This document shows, piece after piece, positions 1 through 7,248 of a DNA stretch of 48,448 nt (its first letter is position 1; every line of letters starts with the position of its first letter). This DNA comes from JBFKQC01 sp041627895. GTDB lineage: Bacteria > Pseudomonadota > Alphaproteobacteria > Rhodobacterales > Rhodobacteraceae. The translations under genes and the position numbers were made by a program. Below the pieces are notes generated by a model, which was not told the DNA's origin, made no database searches, and was given only the letters and a program-made list of their open reading frames with translations. The stretch spans positions 1 to 48,448 of the forward strand of contig JBFKQC010000024.1 in NCBI GenBank assembly GCA_041627895.1, given 5' to 3'.

Positions 1-1585
1 GGAGCAGCGCCGTGTGCATGATTTCGCGGGTGATGCCGCTGGTCTTGATGTCCATCTGCAAGGCGGTTACGCCACGCTCGGTGCCGGCCACCTTGAAGTC
101 CATGTCGCCGAGGTGGTCCTCGTCGCCGAGGATGTCGGTCAGGATCGCGTAGGACCCGTCATCCTCCAGCACCAGACCCATGGCGACGCCGGCGACCGGC
201 GCCTTCAGCGGCACGCCCGCGTCCATCATCGACAGCGAGCCGCCGCAGACCGAGGCCATCGACGACGAGCCGTTCGACTCGGTGATCTCGGACACCACGC
301 GGATCGTGTACGGGAAGTCGGTCGCCGCCGGCAGAACCGCCTGCAGGGCGCGCCAGGCCAGCTTGCCGTGGCCGATCTCGCGGCGTCCCGGAGGGCCGAC
401 GCGGCCCGCTTCGCCGACCGAGTAGGGCGGGAAGTTGTAGTGCAGAAGGAAGTTCGAGCGGAAGTTGCCGTGCAAGGCGTCGATGATCTGCTCGTCGTCG
501 CCGGTGCCCAGCGTGGTCACCACCAAACCTTGCGTCTCGCCCCGGGTGAACAGCGCCGAGCCATGGGTGCGCGGCAGAAAGCCGGTTTCGCAGACGATCG
601 GGCGAACCTGGTCCAGCGCGCGGCCGTCGATGCGCTTGCCGTCCTTGACGACGGACCCGCGCAGGATGACCGATTCGAGCTTTTTCAGCGCCGAACCGAG
701 GTTGGCGTCTTCGCGCTGTTCTTCGCTCAGGCCCTCGATGATCGCCTGCTTGGCGGCGCCGACCGCGGCGGTACGCTCCTGCTTGTCGAGGATCGCGTAG
801 GCGGCGCGCATCTGCTCTTCGCCCGCGGCCTTCACCACGTCGTAGAGCCCGGAATAATCCGGCGGCTGGAAGTCGAACGGTTCCTTCGCCGCTTCTTCCG
901 CCAGGTCGATGATCAGCTCGATCACCGGCTGGATCTGTTCATGCGCGAAGGTCACCGCGCCGAGCATCTCGGCTTCGGAAAGCTCGTAGGCTTCCGATTC
1001 GACCATCATCACCGCGTCCTTGGTGCCGGCGACGATCAGATCAAGGCGCTGGTCGGGGTTCGAGCGCAGGTCCTGCATGTCGTCGACGGTCGGGTTGAGG
1101 ATGTATTCGCCATCCTCGAATCCGACGCGGCAGCCGGCGATCGGGCCCATGAACGGCACGCCGGAAATCGTCAGCGCGGCCGAGGCCGCGATCATCGCGA
1201 CGATGTCGGGATCGTTGACCAGATCGTGCGAAAGAACGGTGCACATCACCAGCACTTCGTTCTTGAAGCCCGGCACGAAGAGCGGCCGGATCGGCCGGTC
1301 GATCAGCCGCGCGGTGAGCGTTTCCTTTTCGGTCGGGCGCGCCTCGCGCTTGAAGAAGCCGCCCGGCACCTTGCCGGCGGCATAGTATTTTTCCTGGTAG
1401 TGCACGGTCAGCGGAAAGAAGTCCTGGCCGGGCTTGGGTTCCCTGGCGAAGGTCACGTTGGCCATCACGGTGGTCTCGCCGAGCGTGGCGACGACCGAAC
1501 CGTCGGCCTGGCGGGCGACCTTGCCGGTCTCGAGGGTAAGCGTCTCCTCACCCCATTGCATGGATTTCGTCGTTATGTTGAACAT
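1..1585 (-). CDS. pnp: Polyribonucleotide nucleotidyltransferase (PNPase), 3' part cut off by window edge
   Basis: PNPase degrades RNA 3'->5' by phosphorolysis and can also add 3' tails; it is a trimer and a degradosome partner. The reading frame runs from ATG at 1585 to the window edge and gives the first 528 residues of a protein that is usually about 710. It begins MFNITTKSMQWGEETL, and the visible part covers the first RNase PH domain (with FFPLTVHYQEKYYAAGK and GGFFKREARPTEKE), the helical linker and the second RNase PH domain, ending at TREIMHTALL. The KH and S1 RNA-binding domains would lie outside the window. A GAGG lies 6 nt before the ATG. The gene is downstream of rpsO on the same strand, as is common, but here 1.14 kb separate them instead of a short spacer. 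Confidence 0.97.
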   Translation of the reverse strand, partial: MFNITTKSMQWGEETLTLETGKVARQADGSVVATLGETTVMANVTFAREPKPGQDFFPLTVHYQEKYYAAGKVPGGFFKREARPTEKETLTARLIDRPIRPLFVPGFKNEVLVMCTVLSHDLVNDPDIVAMIAASAALTISGVPFMGPIAGCRVGFEDGEYILNPTVDDMQDLRSNPDQRLDLIVAGTKDAVMMVESEAYELSEAEMLGAVTFAHEQIQPVIELIIDLAEEAAKEPFDFQPPDYSGLYDVVKAAGEEQMRAAYAILDKQERTAAVGAAKQAIIEGLSEEQREDANLGSALKKLESVILRGSVVKDGKRIDGRALDQVRPIVCETGFLPRTHGSALFTRGETQGLVVTTLGTGDDEQIIDALHGNFRSNFLLHYNFPPYSVGEAGRVGPPGRREIGHGKLAWRALQAVLPAATDFPYTIRVVSEITESNGSSSMASVCGGSLSMMDAGVPLKAPVAGVAMGLVLEDDGSYAILTDILGDEDHLGDMDFKVAGTERGVTALQMDIKTSGITREIMHTALL

Positions 1586-2093
1586 GTATCGTATCCTCGT
1601 GGGAGCACTCCCGGCCCTCCGGGTCTCCCGTTTGACTGGCGGCCCCATTGCCGCCGACCCCTATCCTCATGCACGCGCCCGGGGTCCAAGGGCGTCACGT
1701 CTCAGATGTGGCGGGCCTTACAGCAATGCAATCGAAAGGGAAAGGGGAAGGCGTGCGCCCGGTCGGGGATCTGCGATCTCTGCCTCGCGAGCCGGTGATT
1801 GCGCGGCCCTGCAAGCGCCCAGGGAGGGATGCGCCGGTCCATGTCGGTCAAGACCGAGCCGAGCGCCGGGCCGGGATACTGTGCATCCCGCAATAGAAAA
1901 TCGGTGCGGTGGGGTGATTCGCCGGTACTCGCGCAATATTTGCAGGCGTACCCCTGAATGCAATTATGAATATCATGCTCTTGGGACATGTTTTGCGCCA
2001 TGACTGTATTCGCCGTTTGCCTATGCTGTTATTTTAAAAACTATCCAAAACCGACTTCCGGGCAGTTTCGAATACCCATCGGCGGGCCGGCGC
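1586..2093. other. Long intergenic region upstream of pnp
   Basis: This 508-base stretch separates the pnp start from the oppositely oriented 195-aa gene. Next to pnp the 5' untranslated region can fold: GGGAG/CTCCC arms lie within about 30 nt of the ATG, and GGCGGC (1638-1643) pairs with GCCGCC (1650-1655). The part from about 1930 to 2050 is clearly more AT-rich than its surroundings and probably holds promoters. On the plus strand TTGGGA (1981-1986) and TGTATT (2005-2010) are spaced 18 bp and could serve the 195-aa gene. No convincing coding frame was found here. Confidence 0.5.
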
Positions 2094-2681
2094 GTGTATG
2101 TCTTGTTCCAGTACACCGCGTTCGAGGGTAATCTGAATTCGAACGGCGACGGCGCGTTCTTCCTGAACCCCAACAATGCCGGCGGCATCGGTGTCGGGAA
2201 CGGCAATATCGAGCGGTTCGAGGCGATCGAGATCACCACGCCCGGTCCGGGGAGCGTGTCGGGCTTCACGCTGGATGTCACCGGCGTCGGCGGCAACGTC
2301 AAGAACACCGCGTCGGTGATCTTCCGCTGGGAAGCCCGGGAGGGCGGTGTGCTGGTCGATTCCGGTTTCGTCGACATCACCGGGATCGACGGCGTCGAAA
2401 CGCTGAGCGTGACGCCGCTGTTCGACTTCGACACGGTCTACGTCAGCTTCGAAGGCCTCGACCACAACGACAAGCTGCGCATCAACAACATCTCGGTGCA
2501 GCAGGCGGTGGAAATCGACGATTTCGCGCTGAGCTCCACGCTGGGCGCGGAAGAGAACGACTCGCCCTTCGGCACCGGGGACGGCGACGTCGCCACCGAT
2601 CCCGACAACAACCTGCCGGTCGACGAATACGTCGTCACGGTGCAGGTCGACGGCACCGATGACGACATGGTTTTCGGATAG
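2094..2681 (+). CDS. Acidic beta-rich protein, possibly the 3' remnant of a secreted repeat protein
   Basis: I do not recognise the family. The frame encodes 195 residues from a GTG at 2094; no ATG, GTG or TTG lies further upstream in frame before the stop at 2001-2003, and there is no signal peptide or clear ribosome site. The sequence is rich in Gly, Asn and Asp with alternating hydrophobic residues (for example FEAIEITTPGPGSVSGFTLD and VYVSFEGLDHNDKLRINN), like a beta-sandwich module of large VCBS/RTX-type secreted proteins. The tail is acidic (FGTGDGDVATDPDNN, ending DDDMVFG), similar in feel to type I secretion C-termini. It lies between rpsO and pnp but on the opposite strand. It may be a complete small protein or a decayed C-terminal fragment. 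Codon use is that of a real gene; the function is unknown. Confidence 0.6.
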   Translation: MYVLFQYTAFEGNLNSNGDGAFFLNPNNAGGIGVGNGNIERFEAIEITTPGPGSVSGFTLDVTGVGGNVKNTASVIFRWEAREGGVLVDSGFVDITGIDGVETLSVTPLFDFDTVYVSFEGLDHNDKLRINNISVQQAVEIDDFALSSTLGAEENDSPFGTGDGDVATDPDNNLPVDEYVVTVQVDGTDDDMVFG

Positions 2682-2726
2682 GTCCGGTCCGCCGCGCGTT
2701 GCATCCGGGCGCGGCGGTCACACTCC

Positions 2727-2996
2727 CTAGCGGCGGATGCCCAGGCGCTGGATCAGGTCCTGATAGCGGGCCTCGTCCTTGCGCTTGGTATAGTCCAAGA
2801 GCTTGCGGCGCTGGGCCACGAGCTTCAGAAGGCCACGGCGCGAGTGGTTGTCCTTCTTGTGGGTCTTGAAGTGCTCGGTCAGCGTCGCGATGCGGCTGGT
2901 GAGGATCGCCACCTGCACCTCGGGCGAGCCGGTGTCGCCGTCCTTGGTGGCGAAATCCTTGATCAGGCGGTTCTTTTCTTCCGCGGTAATCGACAT
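2727..2996 (-). CDS. rpsO: 30S ribosomal protein S15
   Basis: S15 binds the 16S rRNA central domain (helices 20-22) early in small-subunit assembly. The 89-residue product starts MSITAEEKNRLIKDFATK and contains the family signature GDTGSPEVQVAILTSRI, followed by LTEHFKTHKKDNHSRRGLL and the basic end YQDLIQRLGIRR; the length is exactly that of the family. AAGGAG lies about 8 nt before the ATG at 2996. It belongs to the minus-strand rbfA-truB-rpsO-pnp block, but the DUF1643 gene and a plus-strand gene separate it from truB, and another plus-strand gene separates it from pnp. Confidence 0.98.
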   Translation of the reverse strand: MSITAEEKNRLIKDFATKDGDTGSPEVQVAILTSRIATLTEHFKTHKKDNHSRRGLLKLVAQRRKLLDYTKRKDEARYQDLIQRLGIRR

Positions 2997-3301
2997 CGGG
3001 GTCTCCTTTCGAAAGGCAATGGCACAAGCCGGGATGTCGTCCAGCAGGGCCCGTGGAGTCACGCCGCGGCGCAGAGGCGCCGGGCAGATGCGGGCGTATA
3101 GGGGATTCTCGGCCGGATGGGAAGGGCCGAGTTGCGACCGCGACAGCGGCGGCCCGGGTGCCGGATTTCCGCACAATTTGAACCGGTTTTTCGGGTGATT
3201 TCGGCGGCTTGCGCGGTGGATCGTCGGATTCGCGTGGCTTCCTAAACCGCTTCTTGGTGATGTCGCGCTATTCACGCCCGGTGAACCGACCGGAGATGCC
3301 G

Positions 3302-4165
3302 ATGCTTGCGGCCATGTTGCTTCTGGGCCTGCTGCCGCTGGCGGCGCTGCCGATACTGCACGACGAAGCGCCCGACCCCGATGACGACGAGATGGGCGGC
3401 GCCCCCGTTGCGGCGCCCGTGCCGGGCCCCGAGGACGGCGCGGTTCACGAGGTCGGGGCCGGGTCCGGCGCGGTGGTGATCGCGGACTTCGAACCGGGGC
3501 GCGACCTGGTCGAGGTCGATCTGACCGGGATCGCCGGCGATCCGGTGTTCGAGGTTTCCGCGCCGGAGGACGGCGCAAGGGTCGTGTTCCCGCTTGGTGG
3601 CGATGCGGCGGTCAGCGTGGGCTTTCCCGGGCTCAGCGCGGTGCCGGCCGGCGATATCCTGCTGAAACTGGCCGAACAGAGTTCCGGCGCCGTCTATGTC
3701 GTGTCACTGGCCGAGGCGATCGACGGGGCCGGCACGCACGGCGATGACGGCGGGGCAGATGTGCTTGACCCCGACGACCCCGACGCGCCGGGCGAACCGG
3801 GGCCGGTGGTGGACCCCGCCGAGGTGCTGGAACCGGACGATCCGGATGCGCCGGGCACGCCCGGCCCGTTGCCCGGCGACGGCGGCGTGATCGACCCCGA
3901 TCCGCCCGATGCAGGCGAGCCGGGCCGCGGAACGGCGGCCGGCATCCCGGTGGTCGAAGGCTTCCGGGCCGGCGAGGACGTGCTGCGGGTGATCCTGCAG
4001 CGCGACGCCTTTGCCGGTGCGCCGGAGATTCGCGTGGCACCCTCGCCGGACGGCGCGGACGCGCTGGTCACCGTCGACGGCACGCTGGTCGCGGTGCTTC
4101 CGGGTGCACCCGACGCGACCGCGGCGGATATCCATGTCGACGACTGGCGCCCCGGCGCCGGCTGA
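3302..4165 (+). CDS. Membrane-anchored acidic protein with two RTX-tail-like modules
   Basis: No known family was recognised. From ATG 3302 the product has 287 residues: a hydrophobic N-terminal segment (LAAMLLLGLLPLAALPIL), an acidic stretch (DEAPDPDDDEMGG), a first module of about 65 residues beginning VIADFEPGRDLVEVDL, a Pro/Asp linker with two near-identical copies of DPDDPDAPG/EPDDPDAPG, and a second module beginning VVEGFRAGEDVLRVIL. The two modules align with each other, and their I-x-DF-x-x-G-x-D pattern recalls the segment that closes RTX/serralysin calcium-binding domains. GGAG at 3292-3295 is 6 nt before ATG 3302, which decided the start; in-frame ATGs at 3260 and 3296 are alternatives. 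It converges on the DUF1643 gene with 3 nt between. Probably an envelope protein facing the periplasm. Confidence 0.75.
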   Translation: MLAAMLLLGLLPLAALPILHDEAPDPDDDEMGGAPVAAPVPGPEDGAVHEVGAGSGAVVIADFEPGRDLVEVDLTGIAGDPVFEVSAPEDGARVVFPLGGDAAVSVGFPGLSAVPAGDILLKLAEQSSGAVYVVSLAEAIDGAGTHGDDGGADVLDPDDPDAPGEPGPVVDPAEVLEPDDPDAPGTPGPLPGDGGVIDPDPPDAGEPGRGTAAGIPVVEGFRAGEDVLRVILQRDAFAGAPEIRVAPSPDGADALVTVDGTLVAVLPGAPDATAADIHVDDWRPGAG

Positions 4166-4168
4166 GCC

Positions 4169-4675
4169 CTAGCGCCAGGGCTGCGGCGGCTCGGCATAGC
4201 CGATATAGAGCGGGTGCTTCGGGTGGCCCGCCTTGGACAGCCCGAGGTGATAGAGCGGCAGGCCGGTGGTACGCAGCATCGCCTCGACCGCCGGTCCGCG
4301 TTCCAGATGCGCGCCGTGCGTGCCCCAGGCGCAGATGATCCGGTCGGCCCAGGGGCAGCTGTCGAGGATCGCCCTGTCGTTCTCCGGTCCCACCGGGTCG
4401 GCGGCGCGGCGCATCGCCCGCGGGTCGGTGTCGCGCCAGGCGAAAATGTTCGTGACCCTGAACGCCCCGAAGCCGAGCGTACGCGCCCGGCGCTCGCAGC
4501 GCTCGACGGTGGGGTCGTTCTGCACCTCGGTGGCGGTCGAGGGATTGAGCATGATGAACAGCGCCGCCGCGCCCGCCGGGTCCCAGACCCGGGTCAGCAG
4601 GTAGCGGTAGCGTTCGCAGTCGGAATAGACCGCGGTCGAGGCGGCGTCGCCCTTCTGGTGGTGCCGGGTGATCAT
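4169..4675 (-). CDS. DUF1643 domain-containing protein
   Basis: A 168-residue protein matching the DUF1643 family, whose biochemical role is not established. Family hallmarks visible are RYLLTRVW near residue 25, FIMLNPSTA followed by ND-PTVERCERRA, the segment FRVTNIFAWRDTDP and the C-terminal YHLGLSKAGHPKHPLY. There is no signal peptide or membrane segment, so it is cytosolic. ATG at 4675 is chosen because the family similarity starts within about 20 residues of it; a longer frame upstream is compositionally noise. It follows truB by 58 nt on the same strand and may be cotranscribed with it. Confidence 0.88.
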   Translation of the reverse strand: MITRHHQKGDAASTAVYSDCERYRYLLTRVWDPAGAAALFIMLNPSTATEVQNDPTVERCERRARTLGFGAFRVTNIFAWRDTDPRAMRRAADPVGPENDRAILDSCPWADRIICAWGTHGAHLERGPAVEAMLRTTGLPLYHLGLSKAGHPKHPLYIGYAEPPQPWR

Positions 4676-4733
4676 CGGTTCGACGCGCCTCGCGCTTGCC
4701 GGGGCAGGTCCGGCCGGGGGAACGCGCCCCGCC

Positions 4734-5642
4734 TCATTGGTTGAAGACCCGGCTGGGATGCAGTTCGCCCGCGCGATAGATGCCGACCGCAACCGCGCGG
4801 CCATCCAGCGAGGCCCAGGCCTCGTCGCCGTAGTCCGCGTCCGATGTCAGCACCATGCCCGGATTGCCGTTTCTGAGCCGCGCCGCGCCTTCCGCCGTGC
4901 AGCGCAGTTCGGGCAGGTCCGCCAGCCCGTCCTCGAGCGGGCGCAGATGCGCGTCAAGCTCGGGCGTCTTCGCCATCCGCTCGACCTCGTCCAGGCTCAG
5001 GCCGCCTTCGGCCTCGAACGGCCCGGACCAGAGCCGGCGCAGGCCGGTGACATGGGCGAAACAGCCGAGCGCCGCGCCGAGGTCGCGGGCGATGGCACGG
5101 ACGTATCCGCCCTTGCCGCAGACCATGTCCAACACCGCGTGGTCAGGATCGGGCCGGGACACGAGCGTCAGTTCGTCGACGTAGAGCGGGCGCGCGGCCA
5201 GCTCGACCGCGTCGCCCTCGCGGGCGCGCTTGTAGGCGCGCTCGCCGTCGATCTTCACCGCCGAGAATTGCGGCGGCACCTGCAGGATGTCGCCTTCGAA
5301 TGCCGGCAGCGCCGCCGCGATTGCCGCGTCGGTCGGCCGCCTGCCCGAAGTGGCGATCACCTCGCCCTCGGCGTCGTCGGTGTTGGTGGCCTGGCCGAAG
5401 CGCACCGTGAAGCGGTAGGCCTTCAGCGCGTCGGTGACATAAGGAACGGTCTTGGTGGCTTCGCCCAGCGCGATGGCCAGAACCCCGGTCGCCGCAGGGT
5501 CCAGCGTGCCGGCATGGCCGGCCTTCCTCGCATCGAGCGCCCAGCGCACCTTGTTCACGACCGCGGTCGATGTGACCCCTGCCGGCTTGTCGACGACCAA
5601 CCAGCCCGAGATGTCCCGGCCCTTGCGGCGGCTGCGGCCCAT
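4734..5642 (-). CDS. truB: tRNA pseudouridine(55) synthase
   Basis: TruB isomerises U55 in the T-arm of tRNAs to pseudouridine. The 302-residue protein has the TruB opening GWLVVDKPAGVTS, the catalytic motif GHAGTLDPAATGVL with Asp48 as the expected nucleophile, the KAYRFTVRFGQATNTDD segment, the motif VPPQFSAVKIDGERAY and GGYVRAIARDLG. A PUA-like tail follows residue 240. It starts 1 nt after the rbfA stop codon (TGA-C-ATG), so the two are almost certainly translated from one mRNA. Length and motifs are normal. Confidence 0.97.
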   Translation of the reverse strand: MGRSRRKGRDISGWLVVDKPAGVTSTAVVNKVRWALDARKAGHAGTLDPAATGVLAIALGEATKTVPYVTDALKAYRFTVRFGQATNTDDAEGEVIATSGRRPTDAAIAAALPAFEGDILQVPPQFSAVKIDGERAYKRAREGDAVELAARPLYVDELTLVSRPDPDHAVLDMVCGKGGYVRAIARDLGAALGCFAHVTGLRRLWSGPFEAEGGLSLDEVERMAKTPELDAHLRPLEDGLADLPELRCTAEGAARLRNGNPGMVLTSDADYGDEAWASLDGRAVAVGIYRAGELHPSRVFNQ

Positions 5643-5643
5643 G

Positions 5644-6042
5644 TCAGTCCTCGCCCAGATCGCGCCGGACATCATCCCGGGAAAACAGCCGGCGGGTCTC
5701 GTCTATCTGGTCGAAGGTTTCGTCGATGGCAAAGCGCAACTCGGGCGAGAACTTGAGCGACAGCGCGCGGTTGACGGCGCGGCGCAGTTCCGCGCGGTTG
5801 CGGCGCAGGGCGTCGAGCGCCTCTTCGCGGTGCCCGCCGCCAAGCGGCAGGACATAGGCCGTGGCGACGCGAAGATCGGGCGAGGTGCGCACCTCGCCCA
5901 CGGTGATCGACATGGCGTTGAGTTCCGGGTCGTGCACCTCGCCCCGGTTCAGCACCTCCGACAGCCTGCGGCGGATCAGTTCGCCGACGCGCAACTGGCG
6001 CTGCGAGGGGCCGGATCCGTGGGTATGAGAGCGCTTCGCCAT
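5644..6042 (-). CDS. rbfA: 30S ribosome-binding factor A
   Basis: RbfA binds immature 30S subunits and helps process the 5' end of 16S rRNA. The 132-residue product starts MAKRSHTHGSGPSQRQLRVG, as alphaproteobacterial RbfA proteins do, followed by the KH-type core with RRRLSEVLNRGEVHDPEL, SITVGEVRTSPDLRVATAYV and a C-terminal SPELRFAIDETFDQIDETRR. It is the first gene of the rbfA-truB unit and is divergent from dapB across 126 nt. Confidence 0.96.
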   Translation of the reverse strand: MAKRSHTHGSGPSQRQLRVGELIRRRLSEVLNRGEVHDPELNAMSITVGEVRTSPDLRVATAYVLPLGGGHREEALDALRRNRAELRRAVNRALSLKFSPELRFAIDETFDQIDETRRLFSRDDVRRDLGED

Positions 6043-6168
6043 GGCCGCCCATCTAGGCCGCTTTGCGCGCCCGTGCAACCGAGGCGCTGGCGCGCCGGCG
6101 GATTTGGCGCTATCGCGGGGCCGGCGGCGAGGTGCCGTCCGCCAAGGACGCAAGCGAGGGGCCTGCAC

Positions 6169-6981
6169 ATGACGGAACTGCCTGGGATCGTGGTCACCGG
6201 CGCCTCGGGGCGGATGGGGCAGATGCTGTGCCGCATGGTGCTTTCGTCGGATCGCGCGCGTCTGGTCGGCGCGGTCGAGCGCCAGGGGCATGGCTGGGTC
6301 GGCCAGGACCTCGGCACCGCGATGGGCGGTGCGGCGGTCGGCATCACCGTAACCGACGACCCGCTGGAGCCCTTCGCCAAGGCGCAGGGCATCCTGGATT
6401 TCACCTCGCCCGACGCCACGGCGCACTTCGCCGGGATCGCGGCGCAGGCGCGCGCGGTGCACGTGATCGGCACGACGGGGCTCGGCCCCGGGCATCTGAA
6501 GGCGATCGCGGCGGCGGCGCGGCATGCGGTGGTCGTGCGCGCGGGCAACATGAGCCTCGGCGTCAACCTGCTGGTGCGGCTGACGCGGATGGTCGCCGAG
6601 GCGCTGGACGAGGATTACGACATCGAGGTGATCGAGGCGCACCACCGCGCCAAGGTCGACGCGCCCTCGGGCACTGCGCTGATGCTGGGCGAGGCCGCGG
6701 CTGCGGGGCGCGGCGTCAGCCTCGACGAGGCGGCCGAGCGCGGCCGCGACGGGATCACCGGCGCGCGCAGGCGCGGCGCCATCGGGTTCGCGGCGGTCCG
6801 CGGCGGCGACATCGTCGGCGAGCACGACGTGCTGTTCGCGGGCGAGGGCGAGCGCATCGTGCTGCGCCACGTGGCCAGCGACCGGCGGCTGTTTGCCCGG
6901 GGCGCGCTGCGCGCGGTGCTCTGGGGACAGGACAAGAAGCCCCGCGAGTACGACATGATGGACGTTCTGGGGCTGGGCTGA
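6169..6981 (+). CDS. dapB: 4-hydroxy-tetrahydrodipicolinate reductase
   Basis: DapB reduces the cyclic product of DapA with NAD(P)H in the diaminopimelate/lysine pathway, supplying peptidoglycan precursors. The 270-residue protein has the nucleotide-binding motif GASGRMGQML near residue 11, FTSPDAT, GTTGLGPGHL, the strand AGNMSLGVNLL, and the signature EAHHRAKVDAPSGTAL containing the catalytic His and Lys. The C-terminal half carries EHDVLFAGEGERIVLRH and ends in the conserved YDMMDVLGL. ATG 6169 gives the usual short N-terminus before the Rossmann fold. It is divergent from rbfA. Confidence 0.97.
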   Translation: MTELPGIVVTGASGRMGQMLCRMVLSSDRARLVGAVERQGHGWVGQDLGTAMGGAAVGITVTDDPLEPFAKAQGILDFTSPDATAHFAGIAAQARAVHVIGTTGLGPGHLKAIAAAARHAVVVRAGNMSLGVNLLVRLTRMVAEALDEDYDIEVIEAHHRAKVDAPSGTALMLGEAAAAGRGVSLDEAAERGRDGITGARRRGAIGFAAVRGGDIVGEHDVLFAGEGERIVLRHVASDRRLFARGALRAVLWGQDKKPREYDMMDVLGLG

Positions 6982-6997
6982 CCGGCCCCGGCGCGGA

Positions 6998-7186
6998 TCA
7001 GAAGTCGACCGCGATCCCGTTCTTTTCCCAATCGCCGTAGCGCACGGGCTCCGGCCCGTCGCGGCCGCCGAGTTCCGGCGGCAGGATCTGCGCCCTGGCT
7101 TTCCTCCGCCGCTCCTCGGCCTCGGCCAGCGCGCGCTGGGCTTCGGGCGGCAGGTCGGGGCGGGGCGTGTCGGTCATCGCGGGCAT
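6998..7186 (-). CDS. DUF1674 / SDHAF4-like small protein
   Basis: A 62-residue protein whose C-terminus GPEPVRYGDWEKNGIAVDF is the DUF1674 signature shared with the succinate dehydrogenase assembly factor SDHAF4/Sdh8. In mitochondria that factor binds flavinylated SdhA before complex II assembly; the same role is inferred for bacteria. The N-terminal half is charged and helical (EAQRALAEAEERRRKARAQ). It may start at ATG 7186 or at the fourth residue, ATG 7177. It converges with dapB, with 16 nt between, and is divergent from rsmB. No sdh genes are in the window. Confidence 0.88.
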   Translation of the reverse strand: MPAMTDTPRPDLPPEAQRALAEAEERRRKARAQILPPELGGRDGPEPVRYGDWEKNGIAVDF

Positions 7187-7248
7187 CCTTGTTGGGCCGG
7201 CGCCTTTGATATACCCCGCGGCAGGTCGAAGGCAACGGCGGGGACGGC

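Noticed and set aside
14..1798. Long plus-strand open frame of 594 codons across the start of the window
   Set aside because: It is the antisense shadow of pnp; its His/Arg/Asp-rich translation has no domain, while the minus strand encodes a textbook PNPase.
1702..2001. Minus-strand frame of 99 codons upstream of pnp with a CKYC motif
   Set aside because: Composition becomes random Arg/Pro-rich, two further minus-strand frames compete, and there is no ribosome site or recognisable family.
3842..3920. Asp/Pro repeats in the acidic protein as a DNA-level tandem repeat or mobile element
   Set aside because: Only two protein-level copies with diverged DNA; best seen as a linker in the protein.
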